DNA from: Phallusia fumigata | Lineage: Eukaryota; Chordata; Ascidiacea; Phlebobranchia; Ascidiidae | DNA length: 64,000 nucleotides | Assembly: GCA_008931825.1 (NCBI GenBank) | Contig: QXVZ01034699.1 | Span: 62,001-126,000, forward strand | Direction of reading: 5' to 3' | In this document: piece after piece, positions 1-32,508 of the stretch | Layout of the letters: each line of letters begins with the position of its first letter | Position numbering within the stretch: position 1 is the stretch's first letter | Position numbers and translations under genes: made by a program | Notes under the pieces: model-generated | Told to the model about the DNA's origin: nothing | Database searches by the model: none | Seen by the model: only the letters and a program-made list of their open reading frames with translations

Positions 1-118
1 GGTATTGAACACATATCCAATGTAATAACTTCTCTCTTCTCTTGATTAAGGAAGGATTTGAAAGTTTAAAAGATTATCAAAGGAGTAACGGGGAAAATGT
101 TACACTTGGGAAAGTTGA

Positions 119-21144
<21,026 letters not shown>

Positions 21145-22716
21145 TAATTATATACAATTGAAGTGAACTTACTGCTATTGATCTTCATATTCTGCTTATG
21201 CCACAAATTCATATGATTAGATTCAGCAATGACCAATTTCATATGTATGCATAGAAAAATATATATACTTATAATTTTGTATTTTATGTAACTGTTAATA
21301 TTGTTTTGTGTGCAAAATTTAAACTTAACTGGATTCAAAATTTGTATATCATACAATCCCAGCCACATTCATTCAGTTTTTACCTTAAAAATGATTTGAA
21401 AATTTGATAAATTTGCGAAGGTGAAACTATTCTGATTTTTCTGTACATTTTTTTGTTATAAAAGCAACATTACTTTTAGCAGCTCATGTGCTTTCGTACT
21501 TTGTTACTGACCCAATAACTAAAGGTGCTGTTCTTACATTTATGTTTGAACAGTATGAATGTTGTCACAAATTGTTTTGTTTTGCAAGTAAAAGGCAACG
21601 CGCTTGGTGAAATATGTTCAATCTGTTTATATTTCGCTTCTGTGACTTTTTTTCTGCTGAATGTTTTTATCTTGGTAATAATACTTTATTTAATCAAAGC
21701 ATATAAATGTGGCATGATTTCAAGTTTTTGATTATTTGATTGCCAAAGATTTGTTTACTTTGGCTTATCACTGTATAAAGGTTTGTTAATGTAGAAACGT
21801 TAAGCAGTTAACTCTAGCCTTGTGTGTAATGTTTTTTGTTTGTTTGAATTAATTTACTCAAAGGTGCATGTTTTTGCACTCACAACTATTTTATTGCTTG
21901 TCGTTGTGTATTGGACCTGCTGTATGGAAGTATTTGCCAGTCCTTTTGCACTTTGTATGTTGTATTTCACAACACCAGTCAAAAATAGTTTATGTACAAT
22001 GTCCTGACCCCAACCTGAAAAAAAGTTGTCCCAGCTGAGTTACTTGCACTGGTGTTTTGTATTAAAACAAACTTTCCTCTTCTACAGCAATTTTGCAAAA
22101 GTTATACATGCACGTCCCACAAATATTTTTTCCTCCAGTAAATCTGAGGAAAGCATTTTGGTAGTCTTGTCACCACCGCGTGCCTCGTTCCAACAAGAAT
22201 ATGTATGTTGATGTATGTCTGGCAGGCCTCGTCTGCCCTTCCAAACAGTTAGCCTATAGTTTATTAGTTGACAAATTAACCTTGGCGATTCTAGCCTCTC
22301 GTTTAACGGCCATATCGGCAAAACAAAATCACACTAATTGTGCGTTGTTTTACAGAATATAAACATGTAACAAAGAAGTATGTCAAAATTTCGCTTCACC
22401 TACCTCGAGTTATGACCGTTATAAACTTTTAAGGTTCGTTAATAATAATATCAAGTATTGTGCGGGTTGTTGTAGCTCTTCTAAGCCTATTTTGTGGCTG
22501 CGATGTGTAATTAAGCTCCTGCTTTAAATATACACAAGGTTGAGTGACTTGTACACCCAACGTTAAACTAACTTGCAACCATCCAAAAACAAGTCGTCGG
22601 CCGTCATCCTGTTCGTGGAAAGGCGCCGCCAAATTTAGTGTATTCATCAGTGCGTCTGCTCCCCGTTAGTACCATGTGTAAAATCGTAAAATATTTGACG
22701 ACAGTTGGTACTTGTC

Positions 22717-23269
22717 GCCAATGCATTGGACATTCCCATTTTTTGGTGCAAGTCAAAGTCCGACAAAAAAATTTATTCGAAAAATCAACTCGTTGAAAAA
22801 ACAAGCGCTAACTGTTTGATTGCTCGTTGACGACTGTGATCAACTGTTAAACATTTTCAAAATGTTTGTCACTTCATATCGAATAACCCAATCAATCATG
22901 GTAGTGGGACATACTTAATTTTGAGACGTTTGTCTTTTGAGACGACAAAATTAAACATTTGCAAGAATTTTGTCAAAACAGAAAACTAAACTAANGCCAA
23001 TGCATTGGACATTCCCATTTTTTGGGCCAAGTCAAAGTCCGACAAAAAAAAATTTATTCGAAAAATCAGCTCGTTGAAAAAACAAGCGCTAACTGTTTGA
23101 TTGCTCGTTGACGACTGTGATCAACTGTTTAACATTTTCAAAATGTTTGTTACTTCATATCGAATAACCTAATCAATCATGGTAGTGGGACATACTTAAT
23201 TTTGAGACGTTTGTCTTTTACAAAATTAAACATTTGCAAGAATTTTGTCAAAACAGAAAACTAAACTAA
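22717..23269 (+). repeat. Assembly duplication around single N at 22995
   Basis: 22717-22994 (278 bp) and 22996-23269 are direct copies (GCCAATGCATTGGACATTCC ... AACTAAACTAA). They differ by substitutions, a 2-base A-run change and one 8-base deletion near 23218, as two alleles might. Confidence 0.85.
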
Positions 23270-25009
23270 ATAAAATCGGACTTGAACTTGTCGCTAAAAA
23301 CGCAAGTCCAAGTCCGAGGTAAAAGTCCCATGCCGCTGCTTGTCGCCATTAAACTTTTGTGTTGTGTTGGTATGTGCAACACCGTTAAATATTTTGAAAT
23401 TTTAACCTGGGACAGAAACTCTATGTGCAAATTTGTGAAAAGCATATTAATTATTCCGAAACTTTTGATCTATAATGCTGTTAGACAATAAATGTAACGG
23501 TTAACATTGACATCTGTGATGTAATAACTTGTGTTCAAGTCTTAACCACAAAATGGTAAACTTGGTGTTAGGAGTCGTTAAAAACAACTTTGTGTAATGG
23601 ACGTCTTTTGCCTCGATCAATATCGTTAGTCGATTTTGTACAAAATAACGATTATCAAAGTAGTGCAGTACGTGACGTACACAAGTCAAGGTAGTTTGAG
23701 TTTCCGTCCTATCTTAATGGTTTATATCTCAGATTAAGTCGAAGTTTGTCACTTTGTCCTTTTTGTGGTGCAGAATGAAAATACTTGGTTTTCAACTTGT
23801 AAGTTAGTGCTTCCGCAGCGCATTTTTAACGAAGCACAATGTGTCGATTGTAGAATGGTGACCATACTTTAGTGGTAAAAGTCCACATGCACTTATGTCC
23901 ACAAATTAACTGCATGTTTTTAGTAAACCTATAGAGACCGCCTGAATCTGAAACAATAGAATTCCTAACTTTCCCAAAAGGTAAAAACGCTCAGGCAACG
24001 TTTCTTTTTTGTCATCCGGTTATTAACCTATCTAATTATTGTGGAACAGCAAAAAATAAATTAACCAATCTGAAATCTGTATAGGTATTCAGCGAGCGGG
24101 ATAGATTTATTCTTCTACAAATTATGGAATCCAGTTAAACATCACTTAGCAATGTCAACATTAAACTACAAACGTCAATATTCTTACCGTAATAGAGTTG
24201 TCACGAAAACGACGAAAAAACGAAGTCTGATTAGGTTGCATATAAATAGGACTAAGAAGCTTGAAATCTACTTCAAGCCAAATGCAAACCCATCTACTGC
24301 AGTCCTAGAGCGGCGCCTATAGCGTTGCTAGAGATTCTGAACCAAGCTTTTAATGCCGGTATAAGTGGCTTATGCTTGGACGCCAGTTCAATGCAACTCC
24401 TAGGGAATTCCAGTCGAACCAGTACGGAAGGCAGTTTTACCTGGGAAAGGCAAAGCCAAATTGAAAGTCTGTGGAGATTATTCTGTTCCACTTTGAAGCG
24501 TGAAAACTAAAAACACTTCGTCAGGCAAAACCTTCTCTGGATAACAGGTCTTTTATTTTCTGGCGAACAACAGCAGGGGCGTTTAACCCGTCAACAGACG
24601 CCAGACAATAAGGTAAAAATTACGACGAACAATCGTGAGACGACGGATTTGCCAAAGCCCGAGTTACTTTGTTTCGATGGTAACTCTTGCACTATGTGCG
24701 TTTTATGACAACTTTTGATGAATGGGTCTACCCGTGTGCAAAGTGACAAGTGAAACCAAACTTCCTTTTGTTATGTTATGGACGATAATGTATACCGCAA
24801 GGCTCGGTAAGTTTTCACAACAATTGGGGTCGCCCGTATATTGTTGCTCGAACCTATGCATCAATTTTAGTACATACCGCCGAAAAAACTGACCTTTGGA
24901 TGAAGGTTATGTCGTTTGTCTCATTTGGGTTATTTGCTGATAAAAATAATTTTGAAAATCTAAGCATTGCTAGACATTCGCATTTAAACATGCAACACAC
25001 AACACAGGT

Positions 25010-25690
25010 GGACATGCTACAGTAAGATTAAGTTGCGTGAAACTAAGCTTTAGTTCGGTCATTTGGTGGAGTTCGTACAAACGAGGGCTGACGACGGAAA
25101 GCAAGCATCGATATGACCGATCTGCAAGACACTGCACAATTTGGCGCAATGTAAGACGTTCAATGCAAAGTCGCACGGAGAAAGAGTATGGACAGTGCGA
25201 CGAGACAGTTACGAGAGCAGAGGCCAGGCTGAGCAAAGGATAAAGCTCATCAAACACTGTGGTAATTCAATGTCGTGTGCATCAAAGACGTCCGTACATC
25301 AGAGTGGTCATAACGTGTATTTGAATATTGTCCCAGCAAGAGTCACTGGTAAAAACGGAAAGGAGATTGTAAGGTACGCCTTTCTGGACTCTGGTTGAAA
25401 TTTGACGATGTACTCGTTACGGCTACTGGAATTGCTTAACATGAAGAGCGAAAAGATTTAATGTAACTCACATAAAGGGCGAAAAGATTTAATTTACTTA
25501 ACATGAAAGGCGAAAGGACTTACGCTTTTAATATTAATGGAAAATCCCAGACCAACGATGGGACTGCCTTTAGCCTATCTGCAAAGCCGCTAGATGGCGG
25601 AAGTCATTGACTTGCCATGCGTGCAGTGTTTGGTGCGATACCTGTGTTTATCGTCACCAGATTGACATAGTTTTTGGTTTGACATCAAGC
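25010..25690 (+). mobile_element. BEL/Pao-type LTR retrotransposon fragment (peptidase region), fossil
   Basis: Weak protein-level similarity to the aspartic-peptidase region of BEL/Pao elements: a LNIVPARVTGKNGKE stretch followed by the YAFLDSG active-site motif. The element is broken, with several breaks, and no LTRs could be assigned. Family assignment rests on motif recognition only. Old and degenerate. Confidence 0.6.
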
Positions 25691-26044
25691 ATTCATGATT
25701 TTCAGTTGGTTGTTTGTAGCGATCGATCGCACGTAGCTGTGTTCAGCAAAGTTTAAAATTTACTAATCGCAACACAATTTTATGATTACGTCACCAGTGT
25801 GACGTAACCGGATTTTTACTTAATTCAACGTATATGAAGGTCAGTTTTCGATGCTGCATTGCCATTGTGCACCTACCCAAACCCCACTACACCAGTAGAT
25901 CAAAAGATATTAAATGATCTTTTTGTTTGCTGGGGTTTGCCAAATGCTGTTTACGCTAAGAATTTGTTGTCAATATGCTGGTCTGGTATAAAATATTTAA
26001 CCTTTGTCTCTTTTATACACTGCCAGAATTAGGTCGCAGGTGAT

Positions 26045-26063
26045 TTTATTTCAGAATACTGAC
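26045..26063 (+). promoter_or_regulatory. Splice acceptor just upstream of POLDIP2 ATG (candidate trans-splice site)
   Basis: TTTTATTTCAG ends at 26054, leaving a 9-nt leader (AATACTGAC) before the ATG. No upstream 5' UTR exon or donor is evident. Tunicates add a short spliced leader at such sites; this is an inference from position and composition. Confidence 0.5.
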
Positions 26064-28755
26064 ATGAAAACAGCTGTGCAGTTATTGTTTGGAGGACAAC
26101 AAAAAACAGTTACATCTGGAATAAAATTTTGGAGTAATAATTTGATTGTAAACAAAATAGCTTGTACATATTCAACTAGGTAAGGTCCTACTACATTTTA
26201 ACCCAATGTGCCCATTACCAATATTAACTCAATTAAGGTAGCGTTTATGGAAGTAGATATTCTTAAAACATTGTTTTAAGGAGTTTCTGACATATTTAAT
26301 ACCATTTTTTGGACCAAAGACTGATTTGTTATTATTGTCAAAACAACCCTGCAGAACATGCAACCATTATAGTTGCGTGTTAACTGAGATAAAACAGACT
26401 GTCAAAAAAAAGTGTTTTAGTTAAAAACATTTTTAATATAGCATCTGCATTGTGCCACTTGTACACTTGCAAATGAAAAATATATTGATAATGTTTATGC
26501 ACACATGTTAAAAAACAATTTTATTTCATTTTCAATCTACCTGTTATAAATTGTAGATAACTATTTGACTATATAAGGTTGGGTATCCTACTCTAAACCA
26601 CCCAAGTAACCTTACTTAAAATCTAGGAAGTTGGAACATGTTGGAATGCTGGAAGATTTACAAACCAAGGCAAAATATAAAACAGGTCAAATGTTTTTAC
26701 ACAAATTGTTTGCCTACCGAGGAGTCATTTTATTTCCTTGGGTAGTTCAAACTTTTGAAAGAAAGCCAGATATCCACATGCCACAGTAAGATTGACCATT
26801 TAGTCATTAATATTGGTAACATTTAAAACGTTTTGTCAGCTGATAAAAGTTTGAAAGAAAAAACACAAAAGGACACTTTTTTTCAGGGAAAAAGGTGTTG
26901 GAAATTTGTTGAAAAATGCTATCCCTGCCATTAGGACTTACTACCAAGTGTTAATGGACAGTCGTGACACACCTACAGTTGTAAGTAAAAGAAAAACAAT
27001 GCTAATAAACTATTAACACCACAACCAATTATCATTTGCATGTATGTGGGCACTCATATGCTTGGCAGAAACAAATTTGTCATACAATGCCATGGAAATT
27101 AGGACATAATGTAAAGTGGTTTTTGTGCAATAAAAATATAGAAACCACCACTACTCTAATTAGTGTGTAGGGTTGTATTGTATAATAAAGTTTGTTTAAA
27201 TTAAAAAGGTTTCATCATGATTCTGTCCCCCATTGGGTTTGCTGTGTTTAATAAAGCCAATTTTTATCGACAACCTACTATGTAGATAATGTCAGGCTTG
27301 AAACAACTGGCTCTGGATAATCAGGATTTCTATATCGGGGATAAATTTGTACAAAAATGTTTATTTTTGTTGCCACACACCTCAGCCTGTTTATGTCAAG
27401 ATGAAAATTCAGCATGTAAAGCATATTTGCAGCATGAGCACAAAACCAAAAGATAGTTCAAAAATACTTATAATTATTAGGCCATGCAAACTGAAGCTGT
27501 CACATTTCTATCTGCTGCTGATCTAGGAATGGGAAACACAAATGCTCTTTATACTATCCCTGGAATTGATTATGTAGGACATGAAGATATTATGCCATAC
27601 ACGTCGGTTGAAAGTGTTCCATTGCAGCATAAGTTGTTTGAAACATTCTTAAAAATAGGAGCCAATGAAGGTAAAATCAAGTTACATGGGATTACTTTGC
27701 AATTAACCCTGTTTTTATTCTGTAGAGTTATGCGCAACAGAATCATTCAACAACTGGCAACATACAAACCACTCTTGTTTGGAACTTAACAAAGTTTATC
27801 TTGAAACAACCAATAACATTCAAGTGACAGCAATGCCTTTTTTCTTAGGAGTTAAAGTTCGTTTTTACTGCTACTTTCTCCAAATAGGTCCAATAAAAAA
27901 TGTCATTATTCACAGAAATCAAGAAAGTCTCAGCCAGCAGAATACTGGGTATGGTTTTATATCTAACACATTTGTAATATACCATTTATAATATTCTCAA
28001 TCTGCCTTCCCATGTATGTTAATTCTTTAGTGGAGGTACTGCATAAGGGTGGAAAATCTTGGTGAGGCAAGTGTTCGATTACGAGAACGTAACTGGCGGA
28101 TATTCAGCAATGGATCTGTCCAAGCAGTGAAGGGGCGTGGTGTCATAGGAAGGGTAAAAATGTTTTCTGTATTTAGTAGTTTTCATAGAAAAGGTTTTCC
28201 AACATGGTTGCATTAAAGTCTCATAATAATTTTGACAGACCAATAATGTTCATAAATAATCTCATTTATACATGGAAGCCGAAAGTGTTCTGATTTTTTA
28301 TAGTCTTTGATATAAGATAACATACTTGTTCTCAATAATAATCGACTCCATACATGTCGTTGCAACACTTATATTGTGGCTATTTGTTTTTCACTGGTCC
28401 TTGAGATCCAGTACTTAATGGCTCATGTTTTACTTGACGTCATTTTAAAACTTTTATGCACTTTTGTTACTAATGGCCATCCTGTTTACAACGTTTAGGA
28501 ACCGCTGTTGGATAGCAATCAACCAGCTTTCCAATACAGTAGCCATGTTTCTCTCCGGTCACCGAATGGACACATGTGGTTAGTGGTGATAAACTTGAAA
28601 CTTTTTCCAAAACTGTTGACCTTAATCTGTTTTTAAATTTTAGGGGTACATTTTGTTTTGAGACGGAAGATGGAGAACAATTTGACATCAGAATTCCCTC
28701 TTTTACCCTTGAAAGCAAACCTTTAAAATCCAATGATTCAAACAATGCTGGATGA
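26064..28755 (+). CDS. POLDIP2: POLDIP2 (polymerase delta-interacting protein 2; YccV-like and ApaG domains)
   Basis: Complete nine-exon gene: 26064-26179, 26627-26785, 26887-26980, 27481-27670, 27726-27856, 27916-27948, 28031-28153, 28499-28578, 28644-28755 (TGA). All are GT-AG, total 1,038 nt, 345 aa (human protein 368 aa). The first ATG follows a splice acceptor by 9 nt. The N-terminus is basic and without acid residues, which fits a mitochondrial presequence. Residues about 45-125 form the YccV-like (hemimethylated-DNA-binding) part (KTGQMFLHKLFAYRGVILFPW), then QTEAVTF and IPGIDYVGHEDIMPYTS. Residues about 205-330 are the ApaG/DUF525 domain (YWWRYCIRVENLG, LRERNWRIFSNG, VKGRGVIGREPLL, FQYSSHVSL, GHMWGTFCFE, FDIRIPSFTLES). 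In other animals it binds DNA polymerase delta p50/PCNA and acts in mitochondria. The donor of exon 5 is ambiguous: 27850 instead of 27856 keeps the frame and fits the human length better. Confidence 0.93.
27040..27150 (+). repeat. Short tail fragment of the intron repeat family in POLDIP2 intron 3
   Basis: GTATGTGGGCACTCATATG, GCAGAAACAAATTTGTCAT and AATGCCATGGAAATTAGGAC follow the tail order of the family. A truncated copy, again intronic and sense. Confidence 0.55.
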
Positions 28756-29499
28756 CACAAAAGTAATCAATTTTATTCGTACTCTTGACTTCACAGACAA
28801 TCTGTTGACAAGCAGCAAAAGAAAATGGAACATAAACCCCGTAGTTACAGGATAATCCAAGCTGGTAGTATCAACTTTTGAATGAAACTGAATATGTGTT
28901 TATTTTGTTGAGCGAAAGAAGTCCTAGTGACACTATAGCACCAAAACAAGCGACATTATCAAATAAAAAAATCAAGTTGCTAACAAATACCAAAACTTTC
29001 CTCCACTGGGTGAATATTTTACTAAATTATCTAGTAGTTATGTTGTTGTACGATTGTGATACCAACTGATTTTCATTGGCTGGATATAGTGGCAACTGTT
29101 CTATGTTTTTATCTTCAAATACTTGAGAAGCTATCAAGCCAAAATTTCGTAAGCAATGTTGCAAGTATTGGGGGAAATTTGTTTTTGTTTTTTATTTCTG
29201 CACTATACCCAAGTCAAAAATATTTTAACATTTCAAGTCCGAATCCAGCTACTCAGTATCATGACCAATCATAAGGCTGCTACAAATCACCCCAAACTTA
29301 CCTTAATATTAATGCCAATGTACGTTTGTGGCAAAGTGGTCACAACATGGCGCCTAAACTAGAAGTTCTGGTTTGAATTGCCACAGTGAATCATTTCTAG
29401 TTTCAGCCCTAGTTTAAATAAAAAGTGTTCTTAAATAAATTTGGACCAAATATGTCGATCCCATTCCAGAATGTCCAACATGCATTTCGTTAATCAGGT

Positions 29500-30640
29500 C
29501 TGTAAATTAAGATAAATGTGTCATGATAATCGGATGTCTGGCATCGTACGGAATAAACGCCGTTTCCAGTCGATCACCAACCATAGCAGCTAACACCGAA
29601 ACGTGTATTCGCTGCGCGTATTTATTCAGCTCTAATTCTGCAGCATTCATTTCGTCGACTGATAATCCGCGATTCTCTAGAACCACTGTCACGCTGAGCG
29701 CGTGACAGCAGGAACTTCTTGTACCAAAGCAGCCATGCAACACTCGTCTTCAAACGATGCAGTGAGAAGTATCGATTGATTATCCGCTCCACAATGGACT
29801 GCTTTTTCGCGATCAGGTGAATGGACACCTGCATTTTTACGGGGCTAAACTCCGCAGGCAATGCGGGTAAATCAAACGGACCAGCAGGCCAACGATCCTC
29901 GAAATTTAACAAAAACTGTGGGCCGCGCAACCAACGCCCAGACGACACCAAAGTTTCGGACGTCAACCCACGTGAAGGTCCGTACGCAGGTAAGCTTTGA
30001 GGGAACATGTTTCCAACTGGACGAATAACTCTGGCTTTCAATTTTTGCAATCCGGTTGATAACAAATGTAGAAAATCTCTTCCTCGGATTGCCAGTACTC
30101 TGAAGTACGGCAATTGAGTTTGTCCAAAACACAGAACGACATTCTGATAGACCAAGCTCTCGTCGCATCATTTCATCCAGCTTCACGGATAGAACTCAAT
30201 TCCAGCCTTGGGATTGACACTGTCATTAAGGGTGCTTCGACACTTACCAACAAGAAACACGCAAATCGACGTCGACGAATCCTTAGGTAACACATGGCCA
30301 CAGAAGAAGCATCCGCGAAGTGGTGCAGTTCTAGACTTCTCTCTTCTCCAAAGTCATTGGCTTAAAACAACGAGGGAGGCACAGATCATGAAGTTTCGGT
30401 AAACGCTCAAGCTATTTCCTCCACTGTGTCGCTTCCGATTCGGGGATAAGAATCTCGACGAGTCATCGGTGTTTTCGAAAAATTGACCCCAAATCCAAAC
30501 GTATCTTTATGCACATTCCAGTGCACACCGAGCACTCTTTCAGTTACGTCATCACTCAAGTTTCTATTTTGCACGACCTTTGCCCTCTCTTCTTCTGGTA
30601 TCTCGGAAAGGGGTTCCTCTAAAATAGCAAGGTGGGCAAG
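29500..30640 (-). mobile_element. BEL/Pao LTR retrotransposon fragment (RT, RNase H, integrase region), fossil
   Basis: On the minus strand, protein-like stretches in the order expected for BEL/Pao pol: IPEEERAKVVQNRNLSDD with RVLGVHWNVHKDTFGFGVNF (reverse transcriptase), then SVFWTNSIAVLQ and KRFSTFVINRIAKI (RNase H region), then SRGLTSETLVSSGRWLRGP (between RNase H and integrase). Broken, with several breaks and no identified LTRs. It lies opposite in strand to the fragment at about 25010, so the two are probably separate insertions or were rearranged. Old. Confidence 0.75.
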
Positions 30641-30972
30641 GTGGGTGCTTCCTCCGTTAAATATTGCATTCAAGTGTGTCGCACGAGGAGGTTCCGGCGC
30701 CTTTAAAAACTACTTGGTTCGCTTGGTTTGCTTGGTTCGCTTGGTACTTCGTTTGTATCTGTATTTTTAAAATTTAATTATTTTACTAATCCCACCCCCC
30801 CTGACCCCAATAGCACTAACCGTCAACGGTAATAACAAAAACTGCCAGTTTTACCCTATTCAAATGCATTACTTCCGTATTTGCGGTACCGAGCGAAACA
30901 GCAAGCTTCTTCGTGCGACACGCCTGAAAGGGGAACCACCCACCTTGCCCACCTTGCCATTTTAGAGGAACC
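30612..30972. repeat. Foldback: 35-bp inverted repeat arms
   Basis: Arms at 30612-30646 and 30938-30972 are reverse complements with one mismatch (ACCCACCTTGCCCACCTTGC then ATTTTAGAGGAACC). Just inside, GTGTCGCACGA and TCGTGCGACAC also pair. The left arm starts exactly where the BEL/Pao similarity ends. The interior holds a short GCTTGGTTC tandem run (30711-30745). It could be a small foldback transposon or an inverted duplication. Confidence 0.65.
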
Positions 30973-32046
30973 GGTTTTTTTGTGTATTCAAGGTCAAAAA
31001 TTTCAGCAACCACTTGCTTAAATGTTTAGGTTCACGAAAGACCGAGGAGAAATACAATGGGTGGTTGTGGTGGTGTTGTTGCCAGCTGTAATTTTGGGCA
31101 AAAATAAACTTGCTGAAAAAAATGGTGGTAGTATGACAAAATTTTAGCAGTATACGATTTTATTACATAATCGTATCATACAAATTGTTTTTTTTGGTTT
31201 AAATATTAGACTATTTACTACTGTTTGTTTGGTTAGAGTTTGTGTTGAGGTTAAAATGATGCAGCAGTTTTGTGTTGAGCTTAGCAACATCTGACACAAA
31301 TATTGAAAATCCTTCAGTTACTTATAGTAATATGTACAAATATCACTAATTAGGAAAATTAACATAGTGCACTGACACCCTAAACAGTTTACAATCTTTG
31401 GCATTTACAGAAAAAAGACAGTTGCATGAAGTGCATTTTGAAAACTGTGACTTAAAATGCAAAATGACACTAACTGTGCTCATATTCNGGGGAACCACCC
31501 ACCTTGCCCACCTTGCCATTTTAGAGGAACCGGTTTTTTTGTGTATTCAAGGTGAAAAATTTCAGCAACCACTTGCTTAAATGTTTAGGTTCACGAAAGA
31601 CCGAGGAGAAATACAATGGGTGGTTGTGGTGGTGTTGTTGCCAGCTGTAATTTTGGGCAAAAATAAACTTGCTGAAAAAAATGGTGGTAGTATGACAAAA
31701 TTTTAGCAGTATACGATTTTATTACATAATCGTATCATACAAATTGTTTTTTTTGGTTTAAATATTAGACTATTTACTACTGTTTGTTTGGTTAGAGTTT
31801 GTGTTGAGGTTAAAATGATGCAGCAGTTTTGTGTTGAGCTTAGCAACATCTGACACAAATATTGAAAATCCTTCAGTTACTTATAGTAATATGTACAAAT
31901 ATCACTAATTAGGAAAATTAACATAGTGCACTGACACCCTAAACAGTTTACAATCTTTGGCATTTACAGAAAAAAGACAGTTGCATGAAGTGCATTTTGA
32001 AAACTGTGACTTAAAATGCAAAATGACACTAACTGTGCTCATATTC
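30930..32046 (+). repeat. Assembly duplication around single N at 31488 (558 bp)
   Basis: 30930-31487 recurs at 31489-32046 with at least one C/G difference. The first copy stops 8 bases into the hAT MITE that is whole in the second copy, so the break is set by the contig end and not by biology. Confidence 0.9.
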
Positions 32047-32438
32047 GTCAATTCCATTGCAGGGGTGGCAGCCATTATAAAAAGTCTATCCTGCCATCCC
32101 TGAAATTTCCAGGATTTGTTATTGTATTCTTGCTTTGAAACATATGTTGCTTGTACTGACTTGAGAGTTTGCTGAAAACTTGTTTCCACCAAACACGTGC
32201 TTAACTCAACTCAACTCACCAAACACATGCGAAGCATACAAATTTTAGTTTGTTAAATAACACAGGACAAAGTCCAATTTTTAATGTCTCTTGTGCTATA
32301 TTTACCGACAGTATTAGTGATACCAGAGACTATAGTCATGCTATGAACCATCAGGTGTACGTTGTGTATTTTGATCACATGTCAGACTGCTTGGATTTGA
32401 TCATTTCGCCACCCCACACAAAAAAATTGACGCCTATG
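32040..32438. mobile_element. hAT-like MITE with perfect 8-bp target duplication
   Basis: A 399-bp element. The left end is CATATTCGTCAATTCC and the right end is AAAATTGACGCCTATG, inverted relative to each other. It is flanked by identical 8-mers ACTGTGCT at 32032-32039 and 32439-32446. The interior carries GGGGTGGCAGCCATTAT and, near the right end, GATCATTTCGCCACCCCAC. A sibling lies at 48873-49232. No coding capacity; the 70 bp between it and the COQ7 start hold the candidate trans-splice acceptor. Confidence 0.9.
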
Positions 32439-32484
32439 ACTGTGCTACACAGAAAATATTGTTTGATAAATGCTTTTTTGTTTG

Positions 32485-32508
32485 TTTCTAGAATAAAATA
32501 AGTTTAGG
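32485..32508 (+). promoter_or_regulatory. Splice acceptor just upstream of COQ7 ATG (candidate trans-splice site)
   Basis: A T-rich tract and TTTCTAG ending at 32491 precede a 17-nt leader with an in-frame TAA (32494-32496), which supports the ATG at 32509 as the start. There is no obvious upstream exon. Trans-splicing is inferred. Confidence 0.5.

Larger units (their letters stand above)
21145..26054 (+). other. MRCK 3' UTR and intergenic DNA
   Basis: Non-coding after the MRCK stop. I saw no canonical AATAAA close to the stop, so the 3' end is not placed. The short open frames here have no recognisable similarity. It holds the N-joint duplication at 22717-23269 and a BEL/Pao fragment at about 25010-25690. 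No copy of the intron repeat family was found here. Nothing else is recognised. Confidence 0.6.
28756..32490 (+). other. POLDIP2 3' UTR and intergenic DNA
   Basis: A candidate AATAAA poly(A) signal lies at 28962-28967, about 206 bp after the POLDIP2 stop. Beyond it lie a BEL/Pao fragment on the minus strand, a foldback at 30612-30972, an assembly duplication (30930-32046) and a hAT MITE (32040-32438). No host gene was recognised. Confidence 0.55.
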
